In this document: positions 54,297 through 61,477 of the stretch, one piece after another
Position numbering within the stretch: the stretch's first letter is position 1
Layout of the letters: every line of letters begins with the position of its first letter
Source of the DNA: Aphodosoma sp045631465
Lineage (GTDB): Bacteria > Bacteroidota > Bacteroidia > Bacteroidales > Paludibacteraceae
Assembly: GCA_045631465.1 (NCBI GenBank)
Contig: JAZQUV010000010.1
Coordinates: 8,027 to 72,026, forward strand
Length of the DNA stretch: 64,000 nucleotides
Reading direction: 5' to 3'
The notes under the pieces: generated by a model
The model's database searches: none
Told to the model about the DNA's origin: nothing
The model's input: only the letters and a program-made list of their open reading frames with translations
Program-made: the position numbers and the translations under genes

Positions 54297-54330
54297 GTAG
54301 AGACGGTGTGCGCACCGTCTCTTTTTTTTG
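54297..54330 (+). terminator. Mutase terminator formed by a dispersed palindrome
   Basis: AGAGACGGTG / CACCGTCTCT with a short loop, then eight T. It is preceded by GTAG, as in the other members of the palindrome family. Confidence 0.85.
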
Positions 54331-54364
54331 TGTCTACACCTATAATATAGTATGTAAGACCGAA

Positions 54365-54468
54365 AATCTAGAAAAGCGCAGCATCTAGCCTCTCTAGATT
54401 CACTATCCTCAATCATCCAAAGTCTGAAATAATCCGGAAAAGCGAAGCGTTCTAGACTATCCGGACTA
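54365..54468. repeat. Pair of related palindromic elements
   Basis: Element A (54365-54400) has arms AATCTAGA / TCTAGATT and element B (54431-54468) has arms AATCCGGA / TCCGGA. Both enclose the same kind of core: GAAAAGCGMAGC, then TCTAGMCT. They look like two diverged members of one mobile or processed element. Confidence 0.75.
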
Positions 54469-54506
54469 TCTGGTTTTGATAATCCATACCAACAGCAACT
54501 CACAAT

Positions 54507-54561
54507 ATAGGATAAATATACTATAAATATAGGATAAATATACTATAAACATACTATAAAG
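54507..54561. repeat. 11-bp tandem array, 5 units
   Basis: ATAGGATAAAT, ATACTATAAAT, ATAGGATAAAT, ATACTATAAAC, ATACTATAAAG. Same unit and same end as the array at 27133-27242. Confidence 0.97.
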
Positions 54562-54615
54562 CAACCCACTCTGAAATGTTACCTATGTTTTTATTCTATT
54601 TTTTGATTGAAATCC

Positions 54616-54646
54616 TTGTGTATTTGAAAAATAATTTCTACCTTTG
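54616..54646 (+). promoter_or_regulatory. Promoter of the rod-shaped RNA
   Basis: TTG at 54616-54618, 20-bp spacer, TACCTTTG at 54639-54646, transcript start near 54653. Confidence 0.75.
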
Positions 54647-54652
54647 CGGTAT

Positions 54653-54868
54653 GAATACACTGAGTAGCGTTCTCAGGTGGTTTTGTTAAAGCATTTTTGC
54701 TTTGTTCTTTCTAATTACGAAATTTTGGCGAATTTTATGACTATGAAAGGATAAGTTCAAGAATGCCCATTGTTGTATATACAGCGTGGGCTTAACTTAT
54801 TCGTATAGTCTGGGTCACGCCAAAATACCTGTAATTAGCGAGAAAGTTAAGTTCTCGCTTTTTTTTGT
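54653..54868 (+). ncRNA. Structured small RNA of about 215 nt, 6S-like rod
   Basis: Promoter and terminator bound a stretch without ORF. Pairings by eye: hairpin CTGAG/CTCAG (54660-54676); hairpin AAAGCA/TGCTTT (54688-54703). A long rod follows: TAATTAC (54712) with GTAATTA (54831); ATTTTGGCG (54722) with CGCCAAAAT (54818); GACTAT (54739) with ATAGTC (54805); GGATAAGTT (54749) with AACTTATTC (54794); GCCCA (54765) with TGGGC (54787); tip GTTGT/ACAGC. The terminator stem AGCGAGAA/TTCTCGCT competes with a CTTTCT/AGAAAG pair. Size and rod shape resemble 6S RNA or the Bacteroidales-1 type, but no sequence match was checked. Confidence 0.65.
54838..54868 (+). terminator. Terminator of the rod-shaped RNA
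   Basis: AGCGAGAA-agttaag-TTCTCGCT followed by eight T. Confidence 0.85.
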
Positions 54869-54922
54869 ATCTAATTTTATAATCTAAATAGTTGCGCCCG
54901 ACATGAATTTAGGGATAAAGTT

Positions 54923-55216
54923 ATGAAAAAAATGTTATTTTTTTTATTTTGTCTTTTTGTGTTGATTTCTTGTGATAATACAGATAAATTTACAACTGAG
55001 ATTACTTGTTTTAATACAAGTGATTATGGGGCAGTAGTATATTTCGATTCAAGATTAATGTTTTCGTTAAATCCAAATGAAAAAAAATTGAACTATTATT
55101 ATCCAGATGGTTTTAATGTAGAAGTAAAAGTAGTATTATGTAGGGTAGAAAAAATAGATGGTGGGTATATAAAATACAAGGGAGATGTTATTGATGAATT
55201 TAATACTAAGTATTAA
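54923..55216 (+). CDS. Small lipoprotein, possibly frameshifted at its 3' end
   Basis: 97 residues, lipoprotein signal with Cys17 (LFVLISC). The mature part is strand-like (ITCFNTSDYGAVVYFDSRLM), family unknown. The stop at 55214-55216 is followed in the +1 phase by an open run to 55292 with continuing protein-like sequence (see 55194-55292). AT-rich DNA, like the next two genes. Confidence 0.6.
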   Translation: MKKMLFFLFCLFVLISCDNTDKFTTEITCFNTSDYGAVVYFDSRLMFSLNPNEKKLNYYYPDGFNVEVKVVLCRVEKIDGGYIKYKGDVIDEFNTKY

Positions 55217-55292
55217 ATTTGATTCTGATTTAGATTATAAATTAACTATAAAAAATAATGAATTAAATTGTCAATCTATATTAGTTGAATAA
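55194..55292 (+). pseudogene. Displaced 3' end of the preceding lipoprotein gene (candidate)
   Basis: A 32-codon frame overlaps the end of the lipoprotein gene in another phase and ends 2 nt before the next ATG. Its sequence (IKFDSDLDYKLTIKNNELN) has the same composition and strand pattern as the lipoprotein, so a single-base deletion near 55205-55216 could have split one gene of about 125 codons. Confidence 0.4.
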
Positions 55293-55294
55293 TT

Positions 55295-55543
55295 ATGGAA
55301 GATATAGTTTCTTTATTGGCTTCTCCATCTGGTATAGGTGGATTGAGTGTAGGTACGGTTGTACTAATTTTTATTGTATACATGTATTTATTAGAGCGTA
55401 AAAAAGAGAATCAAAAAAGAGAGGAACGGAATCGAAAACGAAGACAACAAACTAAAATAAAGAAAGAGATTTCTTCTCAACAACCAATTGTTATAAACAA
55501 TATAATAAATCAAGATTCAATAAATTCAAATTCTACAAAATAA
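55295..55543 (+). CDS. Small single-pass membrane protein, unknown function
   Basis: 82 residues: a membrane segment (VGTVVLIFIVYMYLL, 19-33), then a strongly basic stretch (ERKKENQKREERNRKRRQQ) and an Asn/Ser-rich tail. No family recognised. It fits tightly between its neighbours (2 nt and 10 nt gaps), which supports it being real. Confidence 0.55.
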   Translation: MEDIVSLLASPSGIGGLSVGTVVLIFIVYMYLLERKKENQKREERNRKRRQQTKIKKEISSQQPIVINNIINQDSINSNSTK

Positions 55544-55553
55544 TATTACAGCT

Positions 55554-56369
55554 ATGAAAAAAATAATTACATTATTAGTGTTTGTTGTTTGTACAACAAT
55601 GCTTTATGCTCAAGATATAATAATAACAAAAGATTCAAAACGAATTGAAGCTAAAATTATTGAAGTAACTCCAACAACTGTAAAATATAAAAAATGGAGT
55701 TATCAAGATGGACCTGATATATTAGAAGCAAAAAGTAATATAGCAGCTATTATGTGGGGTAATGGGGAAGTGGAAGCATTTAGTATAGAAGAAGTAGTGG
55801 CAACAACTAAAGAAGAAAAGCAAGAAGTTGTTGTAAACGAAGAATCAAAAATAGAAAAAGAAGAGAGTGTTGCCATTGTAAAAGAAGTGGAAAAAGAAAA
55901 AGTGGTTGCAAATAAAAATACAGTAATAGCAAAAACAGAAAATAATAATTATGTTGTAGGAACAGGAAGTTTATCTTTAGTTCGTTTGGAAAATGGTGAT
56001 TATATGTGTGATGGAAGGTTAATAGCACATGAAAATATTCGAGAATTTTATGCTAATAATTGTTATGATGCATATTTAATGTATAAAAAGGCTTATAATA
56101 CAAGTATTGCTGGTTATACATTATTGTGTGCAGGTTCGGTTTGTGCTCTAGCTGGTTCTCTTACTATGATTGGAGATTTAGCATCGGGATTAGCTTTGTT
56201 GGTTACTGGTTTATGTGCTGATATAGCTTGTATACCTACTATTTTGGTTGCTTATAAACAACAAAATAAGGCAATTGATATATATAATAAAAATTGTAGT
56301 AAAAAAGAAATAGCAACATTAAATTTTGGTTCTACAACAAATGGATTTGGTCTAACAATTAATTTTTGA
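55554..56369 (+). CDS. Secreted/membrane protein of a common Bacteroidota type, unknown function
   Basis: 271 residues, signal peptide MKKIITLLVFVVCTTMLYAQ. The mature start DIIITKDSKRIEAKIIEVTP, then VKYKKWSYQDGPD, is a frequent opening in Bacteroidota envelope proteins, where a small beta-domain senses or binds an unknown partner. A Glu/Lys/Val-rich linker (about 85-125) precedes two hydrophobic helices (AGYTLLCAGSVCALAGSLTM and ASGLALLVTGLCADIACIPT). No enzymatic motif. Ends in a terminator. Confidence 0.7.
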   Translation: MKKIITLLVFVVCTTMLYAQDIIITKDSKRIEAKIIEVTPTTVKYKKWSYQDGPDILEAKSNIAAIMWGNGEVEAFSIEEVVATTKEEKQEVVVNEESKIEKEESVAIVKEVEKEKVVANKNTVIAKTENNNYVVGTGSLSLVRLENGDYMCDGRLIAHENIREFYANNCYDAYLMYKKAYNTSIAGYTLLCAGSVCALAGSLTMIGDLASGLALLVTGLCADIACIPTILVAYKQQNKAIDIYNKNCSKKEIATLNFGSTTNGFGLTINF

Positions 56370-56423
56370 TAGAAAATTATTATGTATACATTTTTGAGGT
56401 TTATAGTTTATATTCAGTAGAAT

Positions 56424-56468
56424 ACAAAAAAATCCGCTCACTACTAATTGTGTAGTGAGCTGATTTTT
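56424..56468. terminator. Terminator after the AT-rich gene cluster
   Basis: AAAAATCcGCTCACTAC / GTAGTGAGCtGATTTTTT stem. It is symmetric enough to work for the minus-strand RNA on the other side too. Confidence 0.85.
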
Positions 56469-56477
56469 TATTATAAA

Positions 56478-56704
56478 AATCGCACTGCCATTTGTTGAGA
56501 AAAATTCCTATAAAACAGGATTTGAGGGTTTCCAACTCTTTGTAATCTGCCGACCATCGATGGTTACAACTCTTAAAGAGAAGCGCAGCCCGCCATTGAT
56601 AAAGGAAGTTAGCCTCGGTAAAAATAATTAATTGTCGAATTTTCCAATCTCAGGCTGATAGTGCGATGTTTTTTTTAGTTGCTAGTTGACTTGTTTTGTT
56701 TTTT
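56478..56704 (-). ncRNA. Candidate minus-strand structured RNA of about 225 nt
   Basis: A strong promoter (TTG, 20 bp, TACCTTTG) fires leftward into a region without ORF on that strand. The transcript contains ATCGCACT near its 5' part and AGTGCGAT at its 3' end, followed by TTTTT: a closing stem with adjoining GCC/GGC. Inside are AGCCT/AGGCT, CTCTT/AAGAG, the palindrome ACCATCGATGGT and the hairpin ATCCT-N7-AGGAAT. No RNase P, tmRNA, SRP or hammerhead signature is seen. Identity unknown. Confidence 0.45.
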
Positions 56705-56710
56705 CTAGTG

Positions 56711-56741
56711 CAAAGGTAATGCCATTTCTTCATTTATGCAA
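56711..56741 (-). promoter_or_regulatory. Promoter of the minus-strand RNA
   Basis: On the minus strand: TTG (56741-56739), 20-bp spacer, TACCTTTG (56718-56711). Confidence 0.7.
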
Positions 56742-56916
56742 TAGCAACTGCTGTTTTTAACTATTTTTAACTGCGCTATGTGTTTAATTCCACACTCCAC
56801 ACACCTAATTCTTAATTATGTATCTTGTACAATATGTAGTTAGCTATGTAACTATCTAACTTATTGATACTTTATGGGATGTAGATAACTTTTTTGGTAT
56901 TTATATATAAAAAAAA

Positions 56917-56947
56917 TTGCATAAATCAGAAAAAAGTAGTAACTTTG
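56917..56947 (+). promoter_or_regulatory. pfp promoter
   Basis: TTG at 56917-56919, 20-bp spacer, TAACTTTG at 56940-56947; leader of about 67 nt. Confidence 0.75.
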
Positions 56948-57020
56948 CAACTCTTAAAAAAAATAGCGGTATATCACATATTGCAATACAAAAAAGCATT
57001 GTTTCTTAAGTATAAATTAT

Positions 57021-58667
57021 ATGAAAAAAAGTCCATTACAATTAGCGCGTGCATCGTATCAACCTAAATTGCCCGCTTCGCTTCAAAAAGGTGTTGTTTT
57101 GACTGAAGGCGTAGCAACCGAGTCTGTTGCCAACCAAGCTCAAATCCAACAACTTTTCCCTAATACCTATGGAATGCCTCTTATTAAGTTTGAACAAGGA
57201 GAAGATAAAGAATATCCTGCAGTGAGCGTAGGTGTTATTCTATCGGGTGGACAAGCTCCTGGAGGTCACAATGTTATTTCTGGTCTTTATGACGGACTCA
57301 AGCGTTTGAATCCTAAAAACCGTCTTTTCGGTTTTCTAGGTGGCCCACAAGGTCTTGTCGATCACAAATATATCGAACTTACCGACGAAATCGTTGACGA
57401 ATATCGCAATACAGGCGGTTTCGACGTCATCGGTTCTGGTCGTACCAAACTCGAAGAAATCTATCAATTCGACCGTGGTATCGAGATTTGTCAAGCACTT
57501 GGCATCAATGCAATCGTAATCATCGGTGGCGACGACTCAAACACAAATGCCTGCGTATTGGCAGAATACTATCTCCAAAAAGAGTGTGGCATCCAAGTTA
57601 TCGGTTGTCCTAAAACAATCGATGGCGACCTCAAAAACGAGATGATCGAAACATCTTTTGGTTTCGACACAGCATGTAAAGTCTATTCAGAGCTCATTGG
57701 CAACATCCAACGCGATGCCAATTCAGCAAAAAAATATTGGCACTTCATTCGTCTCATGGGACGTTCGGCATCTCATATCACACTCGAATGTGCACTTCAA
57801 ACACAACCAAACATCTGTATTATTTCCGAAGAGGTAGAGGCTAAGCGAATGACACTCAACCAACTTGTCGACTCTATCGTCAATGTTGTGGTCGAACGCT
57901 CAAATCATGGACTCAACTTTGGTACAATCCTCATCCCAGAAGGTGTAATCGAGTTTGTGCCAGCAATGAAAAAACTCATCGCCGAGCTCAACGATATTCT
58001 TGCCAACAATACAGAGTTCAACCTCATCCTCAATTCTGACGAAAAACGCGAGTATGTGCGTTCGCGTCTTTCAGAAGAGAGTTGCGGTGTTTATTCCGAC
58101 CTCCCAGTGGCAATTGCTCGTCAGCTCACGCTTGACCGCGACCCTCATGGCAACGTGCAAGTATCGCGCATCGAGACCGAAAAACTCCTCATCGAGATGT
58201 GCGTAGCCAAACTCAACCGCCTCAAAGCCGCAGGAATATATAAAGGCAAATTCTCAACAGTCAACCACTTCTTTGGTTACGAAGGTCGTTGTGCAACACC
58301 ATCCAACTTCGATGCCGACTACTGCTACTCACTTGGCTACACAGCAGCAGTGCTGATCTCCGAAGGCAAAACAGGCTATATGTCAAGCGTGCGCAACCTC
58401 ACAGCTCCTGCCGACGAATGGATAGCAGGCGGTGTGCCAATCACAATGATGATGAACATGGAACGTCGTCATGGCGAGATGAAACCAGTAATCCAAAAAG
58501 CACTTGTGCAACTCGACGGTGCGCCATTCAAATATTTTGCAGATCATCGTGCCGAATGGGCAAATTCAACCACAAGCTACCTCTTCCCTGGCCCAATCCA
58601 ATACTACGGACCAGACTGTGTATGCAACCAACCAACACGCACACTTGCTCTCGAACATCAAAAATAA
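57021..58667 (+). CDS. pfp: Diphosphate-fructose-6-phosphate 1-phosphotransferase
   Basis: 548 residues, the length of the long PPi-PFK (Pfp) group. It phosphorylates fructose-6-P with pyrophosphate, reversibly, replacing or supplementing ATP-PFK in glycolysis. The nucleotide/PPi loop is VILSGGQAPGGHN, GGDDSNTNA carries the Asp that selects PPi over ATP, and PKTIDGDLKN is the catalytic loop. Monocistronic with terminator. Confidence 0.95.
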   Translation: MKKSPLQLARASYQPKLPASLQKGVVLTEGVATESVANQAQIQQLFPNTYGMPLIKFEQGEDKEYPAVSVGVILSGGQAPGGHNVISGLYDGLKRLNPKNRLFGFLGGPQGLVDHKYIELTDEIVDEYRNTGGFDVIGSGRTKLEEIYQFDRGIEICQALGINAIVIIGGDDSNTNACVLAEYYLQKECGIQVIGCPKTIDGDLKNEMIETSFGFDTACKVYSELIGNIQRDANSAKKYWHFIRLMGRSASHITLECALQTQPNICIISEEVEAKRMTLNQLVDSIVNVVVERSNHGLNFGTILIPEGVIEFVPAMKKLIAELNDILANNTEFNLILNSDEKREYVRSRLSEESCGVYSDLPVAIARQLTLDRDPHGNVQVSRIETEKLLIEMCVAKLNRLKAAGIYKGKFSTVNHFFGYEGRCATPSNFDADYCYSLGYTAAVLISEGKTGYMSSVRNLTAPADEWIAGGVPITMMMNMERRHGEMKPVIQKALVQLDGAPFKYFADHRAEWANSTTSYLFPGPIQYYGPDCVCNQPTRTLALEHQK

Positions 58668-58697
58668 GATTTTCTTTTTTATAACAATTTTCATGAC

Positions 58698-58742
58698 GAA
58701 GGATTCTCCTCCTCACATAGGTAGAGAATCCTTCATTTTTTT
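58698..58742 (+). terminator. pfp terminator
   Basis: GAAGGATTCTC / GAGAATCCTTC stem with a 15-nt loop and a T-run. Confidence 0.8.
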
Positions 58743-58755
58743 CTCCCCAAAAAAG

Positions 58756-58786
58756 TTGCTATTATTAAATATAATGCCTACCTTTG
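58756..58786 (+). promoter_or_regulatory. Promoter of the DUF3298-like lipoprotein
   Basis: TTG at 58756-58758, 20-bp spacer, TACCTTTG at 58779-58786. Confidence 0.75.
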
Positions 58787-58816
58787 CACCGAATAACCCC
58801 AAAACCCACAACAATC

Positions 58817-59659
58817 ATGCAACGAGCACTCTTTTCCCTATTTCTTGCACTTGTATTTGCAAGTTGCAATACCAAGACCCCAAACACCAATGTCGCTACT
58901 AACCATCCGACCGACACCCTCACCCCATCCGTTAGTTCGTCTATCGTTCCGACTGCCGATGTTGCACCAAATCAATACGATACCACACTCACCATCTATC
59001 ACTATGTCGAGAAGAAATTCGATGAGGGGCGCGACCATATCGTCATTCGCTATTTCGACATTCTCTTGCCACAAACCACAACCGCAGCACTCAAAGACAC
59101 TCTGTTCCACATAATATTCAGCGACGACGATTTGTGCGAAACCTACAAAGATAGTCTTCGCATTTTGCCCCCATTCGAGGCCATGTCGCATCACTATTTT
59201 GGCTTTGCGCCGTATTGCGACGAAGAGGACTTTTACCTCTATCGTTGTGGCCGACCAATATGGGTAGGCGAGGAGTTTATGTGTTATACCACCACATTCG
59301 GAGGGTATTTGGGTGGAGCACATGGTTATATGAACGAAATCTATTTTGTTTTCGAACTGAACACAGGCCGTTGTCTCACCTCAGCCGATATGTTTGATCA
59401 AAGCAAAACAGCCGAATTGTCGGCATTGATTTCAGATAGAATGCTCGAGAATGCCGAAGAGTCAGATTGTTTCTGGGACGGTTTCGAACCACATATGGAA
59501 AATGTGCGATTTGAGCCGCATGCCATAACATTTGTCTATCCACCCTACGAAGCAGCATGTTATGCACAAGGTCACGTCGAAGTCACTTTCACCGTAGCCG
59601 AAATATTGCCCTATTTGAACGAAAAATTCACCATTTACAAAGAATTCAAAGCATTATGA
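58817..59659 (+). CDS. DUF3298/RsiV-like lipoprotein
   Basis: 280 residues from the ATG at 58817 (an upstream in-frame start lies within the promoter). Lipoprotein signal with lipobox FASC. The C-terminal part has the DUF3298 pattern: GGYLGGAHGYMNEIYFVFEL (the 'GGxHG' turn), LTSADMFDQ, and the closing ITFVYPPYEAACYAQGHVEV. In RsiV this domain binds lysozyme; here no sigma factor or transmembrane link is present, so ligand binding is only a possibility. Confidence 0.8.
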   Translation: MQRALFSLFLALVFASCNTKTPNTNVATNHPTDTLTPSVSSSIVPTADVAPNQYDTTLTIYHYVEKKFDEGRDHIVIRYFDILLPQTTTAALKDTLFHIIFSDDDLCETYKDSLRILPPFEAMSHHYFGFAPYCDEEDFYLYRCGRPIWVGEEFMCYTTTFGGYLGGAHGYMNEIYFVFELNTGRCLTSADMFDQSKTAELSALISDRMLENAEESDCFWDGFEPHMENVRFEPHAITFVYPPYEAACYAQGHVEVTFTVAEILPYLNEKFTIYKEFKAL

Positions 59660-59730
59660 GCAAAATAGGGTATTGCTACACCCACCCAATCAATCATCCT
59701 TCGGTGCAAAAAAAAATATCTTCACAAACA

Positions 59731-59762
59731 CTTTGATATTCACAAAATAATTTGTAACTTTG
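59731..59762 (+). promoter_or_regulatory. bamD promoter
   Basis: CTTTG at 59731-59735, 19-bp spacer, TAACTTTG at 59755-59762; leader of about 68 nt that ends in the heptamer array. Confidence 0.75.
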
Positions 59763-59809
59763 CACGTTAAAATCATATAATGCGGTAAGTGTTGCGTCGT
59801 GTTGATTGT

Positions 59810-59830
59810 GAATTATGAATTATGAATTAT
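59810..59830 (+). repeat. 7-bp tandem repeat GAATTAT x3 before bamD
   Basis: Three exact heptamers, then GAATTG and the ATG at 59837. The repeat creates an extra ATG at 59822 in frame with bamD. Confidence 0.95.
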
Positions 59831-59836
59831 GAATTG

Positions 59837-60634
59837 ATGAAAAACTTTCTGACAATCATATTGTTAACCCTCATGTTGACTTCGTGTAGCGACTATGCCA
59901 AGCTACAAAAATCCACCGACCCAGAGGTGAAGTTCAACGCAGGTAAAAACTATTTCCAAGAAAAAAAATACACCAAAAGTATTACAATGTTCGAGGCAAT
60001 AGTGCCCTATTATCGTGGCACGCCCCAAGCCGAGGAGCTTCTCTACTTGCTTTCAGAGGCCTATATGGGTCAAAAAGACTACTATTCAGCATCCGAATAT
60101 TTTCAGGCATACCTCCGCAATTTTCCACGAGGCACCTATGCGCAAGAGGCGCGTTATAAGGTAGCATATTGCTACTATCTCGACTCTCCCGATGCGCGTC
60201 TCGACCAAGAGGCAACCTACGATGCTATCAATGCCCTTAGCGAATTTATCAGCATCTATCCCGAGAGCAACCACGTCAGTCAATGTCGTAAATATCTCTT
60301 CGAGATGGAGAACAAATTGGCATACAAGGAGTTGCTCAGTTCGCGTCTCTACTACAATCTTGGGCTCTATGGTGGCAACAACTACAAGGCATGTGTCACA
60401 ACAGCCGAAAATGCCCTTCGCGATTATCCCGACTGCACCTATCGCGACGACCTAGTTTTCATCATCCTCAAGGCAAAATCCAAAGAGGCATCTCTCTCGG
60501 TCGAAGAGAAGAAAAAAGAGCGCTATAGCGAAGTAATCGACGAATACTATCGCTATGCCAACGAATTTCCCGATGGCAAAAACATCCGAGAGGCAAATCG
60601 CATCCTTCGTGAAGCAAAAAATATAGTAAAATAA
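59837..60634 (+). CDS. bamD: Outer membrane protein assembly factor BamD
   Basis: 265 residues from the ATG at 59837, which gives a clean lipoprotein signal (FLTIILLTLMLTSC). An alternative start at 59822 is made by the heptamer repeat. TPR-rich helical lipoprotein that works with BamA: KFNAGKNYFQEKKYTKSITM, then YLLSEAYMGQKDYYSASEYF and YKVAYCYYLDSPDARLDQ match BamD repeats. It is followed by rpoZ, an order seen in other Bacteroidales. Confidence 0.92.
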   Translation: MKNFLTIILLTLMLTSCSDYAKLQKSTDPEVKFNAGKNYFQEKKYTKSITMFEAIVPYYRGTPQAEELLYLLSEAYMGQKDYYSASEYFQAYLRNFPRGTYAQEARYKVAYCYYLDSPDARLDQEATYDAINALSEFISIYPESNHVSQCRKYLFEMENKLAYKELLSSRLYYNLGLYGGNNYKACVTTAENALRDYPDCTYRDDLVFIILKAKSKEASLSVEEKKKERYSEVIDEYYRYANEFPDGKNIREANRILREAKNIVK

Positions 60635-60639
60635 ATCAA

Positions 60640-60722
60640 GTTAAAATGTGAAATTTGAAATGTGAAAGTTTTCCGTTCGGCTTTAACTTTTAATTTTCAA
60701 CTTTCAATTTTCAGCTTTCAAA
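60640..60722. repeat. Two opposing 7-bp arrays between bamD and rpoZ
   Basis: Left: GTTAAAA, TGTGAAA, TTTGAAA, TGTGAAA (60640-60667). Right: CTTTAAC, TTTTAAT, TTTCAAC, TTTCAAT, TTTCAGC, TTTCAAA (60681-60722). The right units are near-complements of the left ones, so the pair can fold into a long stem around GTTTTCCGTTCGG. Confidence 0.9.
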
Positions 60723-60734
60723 TTAAAATAAATT

Positions 60735-61052
60735 ATGGCAAAAAAAATCACAGCTCCAAACAACACAATCACTCGCGACATGAATGCATTGTGCGAACCA
60801 GTTGGCAATGTTTATGAAACAGTGCGTATTATTGCTAAACGTGCTAACCAAATCAGCACAGAAGTTAAACACGAATTGGACAAAAAATTGGCTGATTTCG
60901 CATCTGCATCCGACAATCTCGAGGAAGTATTCGAAAACCGCGAGCAAATCGAAATCTCTCGCTACTACGAGCAACTCCCAAAACCAACACTTCGCGCTGC
61001 TAAAGAATTCGAAGATGGCGAAGTATATTGGAAAAACCCATCACGTGTGTAA
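60735..61052 (+). CDS. rpoZ: RNA polymerase omega subunit, Bacteroidota type
   Basis: 105 residues. Omega/Rpb6 fold: NVYETVRIIAKRANQISTEV, then HELDKKLADFASASDNLEEV, and a short C-terminal tail. It stabilises the beta-prime subunit. Bacteroidota omega is diverged from the proteobacterial one, and the bamD-rpoZ order supports the call. Terminator after it. Confidence 0.88.
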   Translation: MAKKITAPNNTITRDMNALCEPVGNVYETVRIIAKRANQISTEVKHELDKKLADFASASDNLEEVFENREQIEISRYYEQLPKPTLRAAKEFEDGEVYWKNPSRV

Positions 61053-61094
61053 TCACATCCACGCGTAAAATAGACAATAATTTATTCAAAGAAA

Positions 61095-61150
61095 AAAAAC
61101 ATAGAGACAAGAAAATATGATACCATCATCACCTCTTGTCTCTTTTTTTT
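61095..61150 (+). terminator. rpoZ terminator
   Basis: AGAGACAAGA (61103-61112) pairs with TCTTGTCTCT (61134-61143) over a 21-nt loop, then a T-run. Confidence 0.75.
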
Positions 61151-61182
61151 ATTCACAATTATTCGCTATGCATAATGCTCTA

Positions 61183-61456
61183 AAAACTCTCCCCCCTGTT
61201 TATATGGGAAAGTTGTAGGATGCACCATCCCCCAAAAATTGTCCCCCTGTTTATAGGGGGACGAGGACGAAGTCCGGAGGGGGTTCAAATTAAATAAATT
61301 TAATCATTACCAGCTTCAAGTAGTAAAATATTTAACCCCTCAGTCCTACGGACAGCTCCCCTATGAACAGGGGAGCAATTATAAAATGCACCATCCCTAA
61401 AAAAAAAATTGTCCCCCTGTTCATAGGGGGACGGGGACGAAGTCCGGAGGGGGTTC
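61183..61456. repeat. Two copies of a long palindrome-rich dispersed repeat
   Basis: Copy 1 (about 61183-61287) and copy 2 (about 61335-61456) share ATGCACCATCCC, an A-rich stretch, TTGTCCCCCTGTT, ATAGGGGGACG and GGACGAAGTCCGGAGGGGG. Copy 2 is preceded by an inverted fragment (AACCCCTCAGTCC, GCTCCCCTATGAACAGGGG). A third fragment lies at 63826-63867. No ORF. Confidence 0.85.
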
Positions 61457-61477
61457 ATTCCTCATTCCTCATTCTCT
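61457..61477 (+). repeat. 7-bp repeat directly before the GH20 start codon
   Basis: ATTCCTC, ATTCCTC, ATTCTCT, then ATG at 61478. Same heptamer as at 23147-23195. Confidence 0.9.

Noticed and set aside
54653..54868. RNase P RNA, tmRNA or SRP RNA
   Set aside because: None of their near-invariant segments (GAGGAAAGTCC, tRNA-like CCA end with tag ORF, or the GGAAGNNAGCA loop) is present.
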